64,000 nt of DNA from Nematostella vectensis (lineage: Eukaryota > Cnidaria > Anthozoa > Actiniaria > Edwardsiidae). The notes under the pieces were generated by a model. The model saw nothing but the letters and a program-made list of their open reading frames with translations. It searched no databases and was not told the origin of the DNA. Below, in pieces: positions 8,535-22,374 of this stretch; position 1 is the stretch's first letter, and every line of letters starts with the position of its first letter. The stretch covers positions 11,415,665 through 11,479,664 of the forward strand of contig NC_064048.1 in assembly GCF_932526225.1 (NCBI RefSeq), in the 5' to 3' direction. The translations under genes and the position numbers were made by a program.

Positions 8535-10246
8535 CTAGCAAGCTCATTTTGCTAGCTGTATATAATGCATATCAAGCCTGTATCTTTAGTATCCTGGATC
8601 AGGTAGACGAACCTATGTCACACCACTTTTTTGATGAGTATTATAAAAAAATACTAAAAAACGTTATCTTGAACTGTGTAAAAAAACAAAAAAAAAAAAA
8701 AAAAAAAAAAACCATAGAGAAAAAAAAAGGCTATTGGCCTGGGATCGAACCCGGCCTAAAGAACAAAACGGAAACCATACATACGGATTACCCAATCGGT
8801 ATGGCAGCACAAGGCTTTTACGGAAGGCTGTAAAGAACCCGAAGGCCCCAAGCACCGATATTTCCGGCGAATATGCTGTACAACACTCTTGCAAGGTATT
8901 CCAACCCGCGCATTAATGGGGAGGACAATAACCAGGATCCCAGGCCTGTAATACGGTTACGCCACGCACAGCTCGCTGAGATATAGGATGAAAAAAAATA
9001 CAGGTCTATGTGGGCGTTTTGGGTCCCTTGGGGGCTCGCTATGTCGGCGTGGCATCGTAACGCACGCGGGCGCATTGTCTTTTATTGTGTACAGAATGTC
9101 TCTGTCGTTTTTTGCTTTACTTTTAGTTTTGCTTTATTTTTATTATTATTTTTTTTTAGTCTTTTTATTTGCAGTTCTATGTACAGTATTTGACCATAGC
9201 TATGATAACAATTTTTCAAAATTATTGTAACCAACTATTGTAACCAATTATCGCAAACCAACTTGACTGCAAAACACTATTAGACATTTCTTTCATGTGA
9301 CTGCGAAGTTGACATGTCAACATCTAGAGGGGCTTCACCCAACAAGGAATCATGGGGGACCATGAAAGCACGGTGTCGCGGAAAATTTTCCTGCCCCATT
9401 TATCAGGAACATCTGTGCAGCCGATGCCCTTAGTTGGATGGGGTGCACAGGTGCTTTGGGTATGGCCCTGTAGATGGCACAGTGACCACAAGATGTATCT
9501 GAATGAAACTGTATACTTATTTAAAATTTTAAAAACATGTGAGTGTTACTTACTTAGTTACAGTAGTTCTTTTGAATATTATTATTTACGTGTATAATTT
9601 AGATGAGTAATAAATACTTCTCATTTGTCTCGTAGAGCTCGTATCGTTCCTCCTAAATAACAAACAAAATAATGTGTGTTATTATCTTGGTGCAAAGGAA
9701 TCTACAGTAGTTTTGTAATCAAATAATTGTTTTACTATTAACACGCTTGTTCTTTCAACCAGTTTGTTGGTCTCACAAATAGACTTTTAATAAACTTGTA
9801 TCCCTCCCCTCTCCACTCATTAAAGGGGCAGCGTCATGGCACTGCGCATGTCTGGAGTCAGTGTTTCTTGTAGGCTTTCAATTGTCTACACACAGTTGAA
9901 CTTTAATAGTTGTCAATGCTTTGTTAAAATAATATTCGATATTTTACTGAATGTTTATTGACAGTTTGTGGGCATTTCCTTTGAATTTAAGTCTTCCACA
10001 TGGACCAAAGGCTCTTAGGTCAACATTAGAATTTGACTGAAATTCATTGTGTCCTGGCCGGAGAGCTATTGCAAAGCTCTTCATCACACTGCACTTTTAA
10101 GCATATTCTATGTATGCTTCTTTGTACAAAATGTACCCCTCCTAATAAAACATTAAAGATCACATAACTTGTTTACTTCCTCGACTCTTTGCTTTTTATT
10201 TTTGTTCTCTTACTAGGAAAATATCGAATACAAATAATCAGTAAAG
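8535..10246. repeat. Satellite unit 6 (1,712 bp)
   Basis: The poly(A) tract is interrupted by C at 8687 (A7-C-A24). GGCTATTGG (8732) is shared with units 1 and 8. This unit pairs with unit 5 in a dimer repeated as units 7-8. Confidence 0.95.
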
Positions 10247-10386
10247 CTAGCAAGCTCATTTTGCTAGCTGTATATAATGCATATCAAGCCTGTATCTTTA
10301 GTATCCTGGATCAGGTAGACGAACCTATGTCACACCACTTTTTTGATGAGTATTATAAAAAAATACTAAAAAACGTTATCTTGAAC

Positions 10387-10418
<32 letters not shown>

Positions 10419-11952
10419 CATAGAGAAAAAAAAAGGCCATTGGCCTGGGATCGAACCCGGCCTAAAGAACAAAACGGAAACCATACATACGGATTACCCA
10501 ATCGGTATGGCAGCACAAGGCTTTTACGGAAGGCTGTAAAGAACCCGAAGGCCCCAAGCACCGATATTTCCGGCGAATATGCTGTACAACACTCTTGCAA
10601 GGTATTCCAACCCGCGCATTAATGGGGAGGACAATAACCAGGATCCCAGGCCTGTAATACGGTTACGCCACGCACAGCTCGCTGAGATATAGGATGAAAA
10701 AAAAAAACAGGTCTATGTGGGCGTTTTGGGTCCCTTGGGGGCTCGCTATGTCGGCGTGGCATCGTAACGCACGCGGGCGCATTGTCTTTTATTGTGTACA
10801 GAATGTCTCTGTCGTTTTTTGCTTTACTTTTAGTTTTGCTTTATTTTTATTATTATTTTTTTTAGTCTTTTTATTTGCAGTTCTATGTACAGTATTTGAC
10901 CATAGCTATGATAACAATTTTTCAAAATTATTGTAACCAACTATTGTAACCAATTATCGCAAACCAACTTGACTGCAAAACACTATTAGACATTTCTTTC
11001 ATGTGACTGCGAAGTTGACATGTCAACATCTAGAGGGGCTTCACCCAACAAGGAATCATGGGGGACCATGAAAGCACGGTGTCGCGGAAAATTTTCCTGC
11101 CCCATTTATCAGGAACATCTGTGCAGCCGATGCCCTTAGTTGGATGGGGTGCACAGGTGCTTTGGGTATGGCCCTGTAGATGGCACAGTGACCACAAGAT
11201 GTATCTGAATGAAACTGTATACTTATTTAAAATTTTAAAAACATGTGAGTGTTACTTACTTAGTTACAGTAGTTCTTTTGAATATTATTATTTACGTGTA
11301 TAATTTAGATGAGTAATAAATACTTCTCATTTGTCTCGTAGAGCTCGTATCGTTCCTCCTAAATAACAAACAAAATAATGTGTGTTATTATCTTGGTGCA
11401 AAGGAATCTACAGTAGTTTTATAATCAAATAATTGTTTTACTATTAACACGCTTGTTCTTTCAACCAGTTTGTTGGTCTCACAAATAGACTTTTAATAAA
11501 CTTGTATCCCTCCCCTCTCCACTCATTAAAGGGGCAGCGTCATGGCACTGCGCATGTCTGGAGTCAGTGTTTCTTGTAGGCTTTCAATTGTCTACACACA
11601 GTTGAACTTTAATAGTTGTCAATGCTTTGTTAAAATAATATTCGATATTTTACTGAATGTTTATTGACAGTTTGTGGGCATTTCCTTTGAATTTAAGTCT
11701 TCCACATGGACCAAAGGCTCTTAGGTCAACATTAGAATTTGACTGAAATTCATTGTGTCCTGGCCGGAGAGCTATTGCAAAGCTCTTCATCACACTGCAC
11801 TTTTAAGCATATTCTATGTATGCTTCTTTGTACAAAATGTACCCCTCCTAATAAAACATTAAAGATCACATAACTTTTTTACTTCCTCGACTCTTTGCTT
11901 TTTATTTTTGTTCTCTTACTAGGAAAATATCGAATACAAATAATCAGTAAAG
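10247..11952. repeat. Satellite unit 7 (1,706 bp)
   Basis: Poly(A) 27, ACATA junction. Same subfamily as unit 5: A11 run near 10696, T8 tract, TTTTATAATC at 11421. CATAACTTTTTTAC near 11875 is private. Confidence 0.95.
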
Positions 11953-12092
11953 CTAGCAAGCTCATTTTGCTAGCTGTATATAATGCATATCAAGCCTGTA
12001 TCTTTAGTATCCTGGATCAGGTAGACGAACCTATGTCACACCACTTTTTTGATGAGTATTATAAAAAAATACTAAAAAACGTTATCTTGAAC

Positions 12093-12128
<36 letters not shown>

Positions 12129-13661
12129 ATAGAGAAAAAAAAAGGCTATTGGCCTGGGATCGAACCCGGCCTAAAGAACAAAACGGAAACCATACATACG
12201 GATTACCCAATCGGTATGGCAGCACAAGGCTTTTACGGAAGGCTGTAAAGAACCCGAAGGCCCCAAGCACCGATATTTCCGGCGAATATGCTGTACAACA
12301 CTCTTGCAAGGTATTCCAACCCGCGCATTAATGGGGAGGACAATAACCAGGATCCCAGGCCTGTAATACGGTTACGCCACGCACAGCTCGCTGAGATATA
12401 GGATGAAAAAAAATACAGGTCTATGTGGGCGTTTTGGGTCCCTTGGGGGCTCGCTATGTCGGCGTGGCATCGTAACGCACGCGGGCGCATTGTCTTTTAT
12501 TGTGTACAGAATGTCTCTGTCGTTTTTTGCTTTACTTTTAGTTTTGCTTTATTTTTATTATTATTTTTTTTTAGTCTTTTTATTTGCAGTTCTATGTACA
12601 GTATTTGACCATAGCTATGATAACAATTTTTCAAAATTATTGTAACCAACTATTGTAACCAATTATCGCAAACCAACTTGACTGCAAAACACTATTAGAC
12701 ATTTCTTTCATGTGACTGCGAAGTTGACATGTCAACATCTAGAGGGGCTTCACCCAACAAGGAATCATGGGGGACCATGAAAGCACGGTGTCGCGGAAAA
12801 TTTTCCTGCCCCATTTATCAGGAACATCTGTGCAGCCGATGCCCTTAGTTGGATGGGGTGCACAGGTGCTTTGGGTATGGCCCTGTAGATGGCACAGTGA
12901 CCACAAGATGTATCTGAATGAAACTGTATACTTATTTAAAATTTTAAAAACATGTGAGTGTTACTTACTTAGTTACAGTAGTTCTTTTGAATATTATTAT
13001 TTACGTGTATAATTTAGATGAGTAATAAATACTTCTCATTTGTCTCGTAGAGCTCGTATCGTTCCTCCTGAATAACAAACAAAATAATGTGTGTTATTAT
13101 CTTGGTGCAAAGGAATCTACAGTAGTTTTGTAATCAAATAATTGTTTTACTATTAACACGCTTGTTCTTTCAACCAGTTTGTTGGTCTCACAAATAGACT
13201 TTTAATAAACTTGTATCCCTCCCCTCTCCACTCATTAAAGGGGCAGCGTCATGGCACTGCGCATGTCTGGAGTCAGTGTTTCTTGTAGGCTTTCAATTGT
13301 CTACACACAGTTGAACTTTAATAGTTGTCAATGCTTTGTTAAAATAATATTCGATATTTTACTGAATGTTAATTGACAGTTTGTGGGCATTTCCTTTGAA
13401 TTTAAGTCTTCCACATGGACCAAAGGCTCTTAGGTCAACATTAGAATTTGACTGAAATTCATTGTCTCCTGGCCGGAGAGCTATTGCAAAGCTCTTCATC
13501 ACACTGCACTTTTAAGCATATTCTATGTATGCTTCTTTGTACAAAATGTACCCCTCCTAATAAAACATTAAAGATCACATAACTTGTTAACTTCCTCGAC
13601 TCTTTGCTTTTTATTTTTGTTCTCTTACTAGGAAAATATCGAATACAAATAATCAGTAAAG
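11953..13661. repeat. Satellite unit 8 (1,709 bp)
   Basis: Poly(A) 29. GGCTATTGG at 12147 is shared with unit 6; ATTGTCTCC (13466) and TTGTTAAC (13589) are shared with unit 1. Private changes: TCCTGAATAAC near 13070 and GTTAATTGAC near 13371. Confidence 0.95.
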
Positions 13662-13801
13662 CTAGCAAGCTCATTTTGCTAGCTGTATATAATGCATATC
13701 AAGCCTGTATCTTTAGTATCCTGGATCAGGTAGACGAACCTATGTCACACCACTTTTTTGATGAGTATTATAAAAAAATACTAAAAAACGTTATCTTGAA
13801 C

Positions 13802-13841
<40 letters not shown>

Positions 13842-15374
13842 ATAGAGAAAAAAAAAGGCCATTGGCCTGGGATCGAACCCGGCCTAAAGAACAAAACGGA
13901 AACCATACATACGGATTACCCAATCGGTATGGCAGCACAAGGCTTTTACGGAAGGCTGTAAAGAACCCGAAGGCCCCAAGCACCGATATTTCCGGCGAAT
14001 ATGCTGTACAACACTCTTGCAAGGTATTCCAACCCGCGCATTAATGGGGAGGACAATAACCAGGATCCCAGGCCTGTAATACGGTTACGCCACGCACAGC
14101 TCGCTGAGATATAGGATGAAAAAAAATACAGGTCTATGTGGGCGTTTTGGGTCCCTTGGGGGCTCGCTATGTCGGCGTGGCATCGTAACGCACGCGGGCG
14201 CATTGTCTTTTATTGTGTACAGAATGTCTCTGTCGTTTTTTGCTTTACTTTTAGTTTTGCTTTATTTTTATTATTATTTTTTTTTAGTCTTTTTATTTGC
14301 AGTTCTATGTACAGTATTTGACCATAGCTATGATAACAATTTTTCAAAATTATTGTAACCAACTATTGTAACCAATTATCGCAAACCAACTTGACTGCAA
14401 AACACTATTAGACATTTCTTTCATGTGACTGCGAAGTTGACATGTCAACATCTAGAGGGGCTTCACCCAACAAGGAATCATGGGGGACCATGAAAGCACG
14501 GTGTCGCGGAAAATTTTCCTGCCCCATTTATCAGGAACATCTGTGCAGCCGATGCCCTTAGTTGGATGGGGTGCACAGGTGCTTTGGGTATGGCCCTGTA
14601 GATGGCACAGTGACCACAAGATGTATCTGAATGAAACTGTATACTTATTTAAAATTTTAAAAACATGTGAGTGTTACTTACTTAGTTACAGTAGTTCTTT
14701 TGAATATTATTATTTACGTGTATAATTTAGATGAGTAATAAATACTTCTCATTTGTCTCGTAGAGCTCGTATCGTTCCTCCTAAATAACAAACAAAATAA
14801 TGTGTGTTATTATCTTGGTGCAAAGGAATCTACAGTAGTTTTGTAATCAAATAATTGTTTTACTATTAACACGCTTGTTCTTTCAACCAGTTTGTTGGTC
14901 TCACAAATAGACTTTTAATAAACTTGTATCCCTCCCCTCTCCACTCATTAAAGGGGCAGCGTCATGGCACTGCGCATGTCTGGAGTCAGTGTTTCTTGTA
15001 GGCTTTCAATTGTCTACACACAGTTGAACTTTAATAGTTGTCAATGCTTTGTTAAAATAATATTCGATATTTTACTGAATGTTTATTGACAGTTTGTGGG
15101 CATTTCCTTTGAATTTAAGTCTTCCACATGGACCAAAGGCTCTTAGGTCAACATTAGAATTTGACTGAAATTCATTGTTTCCTGGCCGGAGAGCTATTGC
15201 AAAGCTCTTCATCACACTGCACTTTTAAGCATATTCTATGTATGCTTCTTTGTACAAAATGTACCCCTCCTAATAAAACATTAAAGATCACATAACTTGT
15301 TTACTTCCTCGACTCTTTGCTTTTTATTTTTGTTCTCTTACTAGGAAAATATCGAATACAAATAATCAGTAAAG
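13662..15374. repeat. Satellite unit 9 (1,713 bp)
   Basis: Longest regular unit, with the longest poly(A) counted (33). It is the first of units 9-12 carrying ATTGTTTCC. Confidence 0.95.
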
Positions 15375-17083
15375 CTAGCAAGCTCATTTTGCTAGCTGTA
15401 TATAATGCATATCAAGCCTGTATCTTTAGTATCCTGGATCAGGTAGACGAACCTATGTCACACCACTTTTTTGATGAGTATTATAAAAAAATACTAAAAA
15501 ACGTTATCTTGAACTGTGTAAAAAAAAAAAAAAAAAAAAAAAAATAAACCATAGAGAAAAAAAAAGGCCATTGGCCTGGGATCGAACCCGGCCTAAAGAA
15601 CAAAACGGAAACCATACATACGGATTACCCAATCGGTATGGCAGCACAAGGCTTTTACGGAAGGCTGTAAAGAACCCGAAGGCCCCAAGCACCGATATTT
15701 CCGGCGAATATGCTGTACAACACTCTTGCAAGGTATTCCAACCCGCGCATTAATGGGGAGGACAATAACCAGGATCCCAGGCCTGTAATACGGTTACGCC
15801 ACGCACAGCTCGCTGAGATATAGGATGAAAAAAAATACAGGTCTATGTGGGCGTTTTGGGTCCCTTGGGGGCTCGCTATGTCGGCGTGGCATCGTAACGC
15901 ACGCGGGCGCATTGTCTTTTATTGTGTACAGAATGTCTCTGTCGTTTTTTGCTTTACTTTTAGTTTTGCTTTATTTTTATTATTATTTTTTTTTAGTCTT
16001 TTTATTTGCAGTTCTATGTACAGTATTTGACCATAGCTATGATAACAATTTTTCAAAATTATTGTAACCAACTATTGTAACCAATTATCGCAAACCAACT
16101 TGACTGCAAAACACTATTAGACATTTCTTTCATGTGACTGCGAAGTTGACATGTCAACATCTAGAGGGGCTTCACCCAACAAGGAATCATGGGGGACCAT
16201 GAAAGCACGGTGTCGCGGAAAATTTTCCTGCCCCATTTATCAGGAACATCTGTGCAGCCGATGCCCTTAGTTGGATGGGGTGCACAGGTGCTTTGGGTAT
16301 GGCCCTGTAGATGGCACAGTGACCACAAGATGTATCTGAATGAAACTGTATACTTATTTAAAATTTTAAAAACATGTGAGTGTTACTTACTTAGTTACAG
16401 TAGTTCTTTTGAATATTATTATTTACGTGTATAATTTAGATGAGTAATAAATACTTCTCATTTGTCTCGTACAGCTCGTATCGTTCCTCCTAAATAACAA
16501 ACAAAATAATGTGTGTTATTATCTTGGTGCAAAGGAATCTACAGTAGTTTTGTAATCAAATAATTGTTTTACTATTAACACGCTTGTTCTTTCAACCAGT
16601 TTGTTGGTCTCACAAATAGACTTTTAATAAACTTGTATCCCTCCCCTCTCCACTCATTAAAGGGGCAGCGTCATGGCACTGCGCATGTCTGGAGTCAGTG
16701 TTTCTTGTAGGCTTTCAATTGTCTACACACAGTTGAACTTTAATAGTTGTCAATGCTTTGTTAAAATAATATTCGATATTTTACTGAATGTTTATTGACA
16801 GTTTGTGGGCATTTCCTTTGAATTTAAGTCTTCCACATGGACCAAAGGCTCTTAGGTCAACATTAGAATTTGACTGAAATTCATTGTTTCCTGGCCGGAG
16901 AGCTATTGCAAAGCTCTTCATCACACTGCACTTTTAAGCATATTCTATGTATGCTTCTTTGTACAAAATGTACCCCTCCTAATAAAACATTAAAGATCAC
17001 ATAACTTGTTTACTTCCTCGACTCTTTGCTTTTTATTTTTGTTCTCTTACTAGGAAAATATCGAATACAAATAATCAGTAAAG
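15375..17083. repeat. Satellite unit 10 (1,709 bp)
   Basis: Poly(A) 25 followed by T at 15545 and three more A. Carries ATTGTTTCC. TCGTACAGCTCG (near 16471) is private. Confidence 0.95.
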
Positions 17084-17223
17084 CTAGCAAGCTCATTTTG
17101 CTAGCTGTATATAATGCATATCAAGCCTGTATCTTTAGTATCCTGGATCAGGTAGACGAACCTATGTCACACCACTTTTTTGATGAGTATTATAAAAAAA
17201 TACTAAAAAACGTTATCTTGAAC

Positions 17224-17259
<36 letters not shown>

Positions 17260-18791
17260 ATAGAGAAAAAAAAAGGCCATTGGCCTGGGATCGAACCCGG
17301 CCTAAAGAACAAAACGGAAACCATACATACGGATTACCCAATCGGTATGGCAGCACAAGGCTTTTACGGAAGGCTGTAAAGAACCCGAAGGCCCCAAGCA
17401 CCGATATTTCCGGCGAATATGCTGTACAACACTCTTGCAAGGTATTCCAACCCGCGCATTAATGGGGAGGACAATAACCAGGATCCCAGGCCTGTAATAC
17501 GGTTACGCCACGCACAGCTCGCTGAGATATAGGATGAAAAAAAATACAGGTCTATGTGGGCGTTTTGGGTCCCTTGGGGGCTCGCTATGTCGGCGTGGCA
17601 TCGTAACGCACGCGGGCGCATTGTCTTTTATTGTGTACAGAATGTCTCTGTCGTTTTTTGCTTTACTTTTAGTTTTGCTTTATTTTTATTATTATTTTTT
17701 TTAGTCTTTTTATTTGCAGTTCTATGTACAGTATTTGACCATAGCTATGATAACAATTTTTCAAAATTATTGTAACCAACTATTGTAACCAATTATCGCA
17801 AACAAACTTGACTGCAAAACACTATTAGACATTTCTTTCATGTGACTGCGAAGTTGACATGTCAACATCTAGAGGGGCTTCACCCAACAAGGAATCATGG
17901 GGGACCATGAAAGCACGGTGTCGCGGAAAATTTTCCTGCCCCATTTATCAGGAACATCTGTGCAGCCGATGCCCTTAGTTGGATGGGGTGCACAGGTGCT
18001 TTGGGTATGGCCCTGTAGATGGCACAGTGACCACAAGATGTATCTGAATGAAACTGTATACTTATTTAAAATTTTAAAAACATGTGAGTGTTACTTACTT
18101 AGTTACAGTAGTTCTTTTGAATATTATTATTTACGTGTATAATTTAGATGAGTAATAAATACTTCTCATTTGTCTCGTAGAGCTCGTATCGTTCCTCCTA
18201 AATAACAAACAAAATAATGTGTGTTATTATCTTGGTGCAAAGGAATCTACAGTAGTTTTGTAATCAAATAATTGTTTTACTATTAACACGCTTGTTCTTT
18301 CAACCAGTTTGTTGGTCTCACAAATAGACTTTTAATAAACTTGTATCCCTCCCCTCTCCACTCATTAAAGGGGCAGCGTCATGGCACTGCGCATGTCTGG
18401 AGTCAGTGTTTCTTGTAGGCTTTCAATTGTCTACACACAGTTGAACTTTAATAGTTGTCAATGCTTTGTTAAAATAATATTCGATATTTTACTGAATGTT
18501 TATTGACAGTTTGTGGGCATTTCCTTTGAATTTAAGTCTTCCACATGGACCAAAGGCTCTTAGGTCAACATTAGAATTTGACTGAAATTCATTGTTTCCT
18601 GGCCGGAGAGCTATTGCAAAGCTCTTCATCACACTGCACTTTTAAGCATATTCTATGTATGCTTCTTTGTACAAAATGTACCCCTCCTAATAAAACATTA
18701 AAGATCACATAACTTGTTTACTTCCTCGACTTTTTGCTTTTTATTTTTGTTCTCTTACTAGGAAAATATCAAATACAAATAATCAGTAAAG
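17084..18791. repeat. Satellite unit 11 (1,708 bp)
   Basis: Poly(A) 30, ACATA junction, T8 tract, ATTGTTTCC. Ends with TATCAAATAC (18771), a CpG-to-CA change also found at the end of unit 36. GCAAACAAAC (near 17803) and CGACTTTTTGC are private. Confidence 0.95.
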
Positions 18792-20495
18792 CTAGCAAGC
18801 TCATTTTGCTAGCTGTATATAATGCATATCAAGCCTGTATCTTTAGTATCCTGGATCAGGTAGACGAACCTATGTCACACCACTTTTTTGATGAGTATTA
18901 TAAAAAAATACTAAAAAACGTTATCTTGAACTGTGTAAAAAAAAAAAAAAAAAAAAAAAAACCATAGAGAAAAAAAAAGGCCATTGGCCTGTGATCGAAC
19001 CCGGCCTAAAGAACAAAACGGAAACCATACATACGGATTACCCAATCGGTATGGCAGCACAAGGCTTTTACGGAAGGCTGTAAAGAACCCGAAGGCCCCA
19101 AGCACCGATATTTCCGGCGAATATGCTGTACAACACTCTTGCAAGGTATTCCAACCCGCGCATTAATGGGGAGGACAATAACCAGGATCCCAGGCCTGTA
19201 ATACGGTTACGCCACGCACAGCTCGCTGAGATATAGGATGAAAAAAATACAGGTCTATGTGGGCGTTTTGGGTCCCTTGGGGGCTCGCTATGTCGGCGTG
19301 GCATCGTAACGCACGCGGGCGCATTGTCTTTTATTGTGTACAGAATGTCTCTGTCGTTTTTTGCTTTACTTTTAGTTTTGCTTTTTTTTTATTATTATTT
19401 TTTTTTAGTCTTTTTATTTGCAGTTCTATGTACAGTATTTGACCATAGCTATGATAACAATTTTTAAAAATTATTGTAACCAACTATTTTAACCAATTAT
19501 CGCAAACCAACTTGACTGCAAAACACTATTAGACATTTCTTTCATGTGACTGCGAAGTTGACATGTCAACATCTAGAGGGGCTTCACCCAACAAGGAATC
19601 ATGGGGGACCATGAAAGCACGGTGTCGCGGAAAATTTTCCTGCCCCATTTATCAGGAACATCTGTGCAGCCGATGCCCTTAGTTGGATGGGGTGCACAGG
19701 TGCTTTGGGTATGGCCCTGTAGATGGCACAGTGACCACAAGATGTATCTGAATGAAACTGTATACTTATTTAAAATTTTAAAAACATGTGAGTGTTACTT
19801 ACTTAGTTACAGTAGTTCTTTTGAATATTATTATTTACGTGTATAATTTAGATGAGTAATAAATACTTCTCATTTGTCTCGTAGAGCTCGTATCGTTCCT
19901 CCTAAATAACAAACAAAATAATGTGTGTTATTATCTTGGTGCAAAGGAATCTACAGTAGTTTTGTAATCAAATAATTGTTTTACTATTAACACGCTTGTT
20001 CTTTCAACCAGTTTGTTGGTCTCACAAATAGACTTTTAATAAACTTGTATCCCTCCCCTCTCCACTCATTAAAGGGGCAGCGTCATGGCACTGCGCATGT
20101 CTGGAGTCAGTGTTTCTTGTAGGCTTTCAATTGTCTACACACAGTTGAACTTTAATAGTTGTCAATGCTTTGTTAAAATAATATTCGATATTTTACTGAA
20201 TGTTTATTGACAGTTTGTGGGCATTTCCTTTGAATTTAAGTCTTCCACATGGACCAAAGGCTCTTAGGTCAACATTAGAATTTGACTGAAATTCATTGTT
20301 TCCTGGCCGGAGAGCTATTGCAAAGCTCTTCATCACACTGCACTTTTAAGCATATTCTATGTATGCTTCTTTGTACAAAATGTACCCCTCCTAATAAAAC
20401 ATTAAAGATCACATAACTTGTTTACTTCCTCGACTCTTTGCTTTTTATTTTTGTTCTCTTACTAGGAAAATATCGAATACAAATAATCAGTAAAG
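18792..20495. repeat. Satellite unit 12 (1,704 bp), B box mutated
   Basis: Poly(A) 25. The only unit with a broken B box (G to T at 18992). The GATG-A run is A7, shared only with unit 37. Private changes: CTTTTTTTTTATT near 19383, TTTTTAAAAATT near 19465 and CTATTTTAACC near 19486. Carries ATTGTTTCC. Confidence 0.95.
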
Positions 20496-20635
20496 CTAGC
20501 AAGCTCATTTTGCTAGCTGTATATAATGCATATCAAGCCTGTATCTTTAGTATCCTGGATCAGGTAGACGAACCTATGTCACACCACTTTTTTGATGAGT
20601 ATTATAAAAAAATACTAAAAAACGTTATCTTGAAC

Positions 20636-20667
<32 letters not shown>

Positions 20668-22199
20668 CATAGAGAAAAAAAAAGGCCATTGGCCTGGGAT
20701 CGAACCCGGCCTAAAGAACAAAACGGAAACCATACATACGGATTACCCAATCGGTATGGCAGCACAAGGCTTTTACGGAAGGCTGTAAAGAACCCGAAGG
20801 CCCCAAGCACCGATATTTCCGGCGAATATGCTGTACAACACTCTTGCAAGGTATTCCAACCCGCGCATTAATGGGGAGGACAATAACCAGGATCCCAGGC
20901 CTGTAATACGGTTACGCCACGCACAGCTCGCTGAGATATAGGATGAAAAAAAATACAGGTCTATGTGGGCGTTTTGGGTCCCTTGGGGGCTCGCTATGTC
21001 GGCGTGGCATCGTAACGCACGCGGGCGCATTGTCTTTTATTGTGTACAGAATGTCTCTGTCGTTTTTTGCTTTACTTTTAGTTTTGCTTTATTTTTATTA
21101 TTATTTTTTTAGTCTTTTTATTTGCAGTTCTATGTACAGTATTTGACCATAGCTATGATAACAATTTTTCAAAATTATTGTAACCAACTATTGTAACCAA
21201 TTATCGCAAACCAACTTGACTGCAAAACACTATTAGACATTTCTTTCATGTGACTGCGAAGTTGACATGTCAACATCTAGAGGGGCTTCACCCAACAAGG
21301 AATCATGGGGGACCATGAAAGCACGGTGTCGCGGAAAATTTTCCTGCCCCATTTATCAGGAACATCTGTGCAGCCGATGCCCTTAGTTGGATGGGGTGCA
21401 CAGGTGCTTTGGGTATGGCCCTGTAGATGGCACAGTGACCACAAGATGTATCTGAATGAAACTGTATACTTATTTAAAATTTTAAAAACATGTGAGTGTT
21501 ACTTACTTAGTTACAGTAGTTCTTTTGAATATTATTATTTACGTGTATAATTTAGATGAGTAATAAATACTTCTCATTTGTCTCGTAGAGCTCGTATCGT
21601 TCCTCCTAAATAACAAACAAAATAATGTGTGTTATTATCTTAGTGCAAAGGAATCTACAGTAGTTTTGTAATCAAATAATTGTTTTACTATTAACACGCT
21701 TGTTCTTTCAACCAGTTTGTTGGTCTCACAAATAGACTTTTAATAAACTTGTATCCCTCCCCTCTCCACTCATTAAAGGGGCAGCGTCATGGCACTGCGC
21801 ATGTCTGGAGTCAGTGTTTCTTGTAGGCTTTCAATTGTCTACACACAGTTGAACTTTAATAGTTGTCAATGCTTTGTTAAAATAATATTCGATATTTTAC
21901 TGAATGTTTATTGACAGTTTGTGGGCATTTCCTTTGAATTTAAGTCTTCCACATGGACCAAAGGCTCTTAGGTCAACATTAGAATTTGACTGAAATTCAT
22001 TGTGTCCTGGCCGGAGAGCTATTGCAAAGCTCTTCATCGCACTGCATTTTTAAGCATATTCTATGTATGCTTCTTTGTACAAAATGTACCCCTCCTAATA
22101 AAACATTAAAGATCACATAACTTGTTTACTTCCTCGACTCTTTGCTTTTTATTTTTGTTCTCTTACTAGGAAAATATCGAATACAAATAATCAGTAAAG
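20496..22199. repeat. Satellite unit 13 (1,704 bp)
   Basis: Poly(A) 27, ACATA junction, shortest T tract (7). CTTAGTGC near 21652 is private. CATCGCACTGCATTTTT at 22039 is shared with unit 14. Confidence 0.95.
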
Positions 22200-22339
22200 C
22201 TAGCAAGCTCATTTTGCTAGCTGTATATAATGCATATCAAGCCTGTATCTTTAGTATCCTGGATCAGGTAGACGAACCTATGTCACACCACTTTTTTGAT
22301 GAGTATTATAAAAAAACACTAAAAAACGTTATCTTGAAC

Positions 22340-22374
<35 letters not shown>

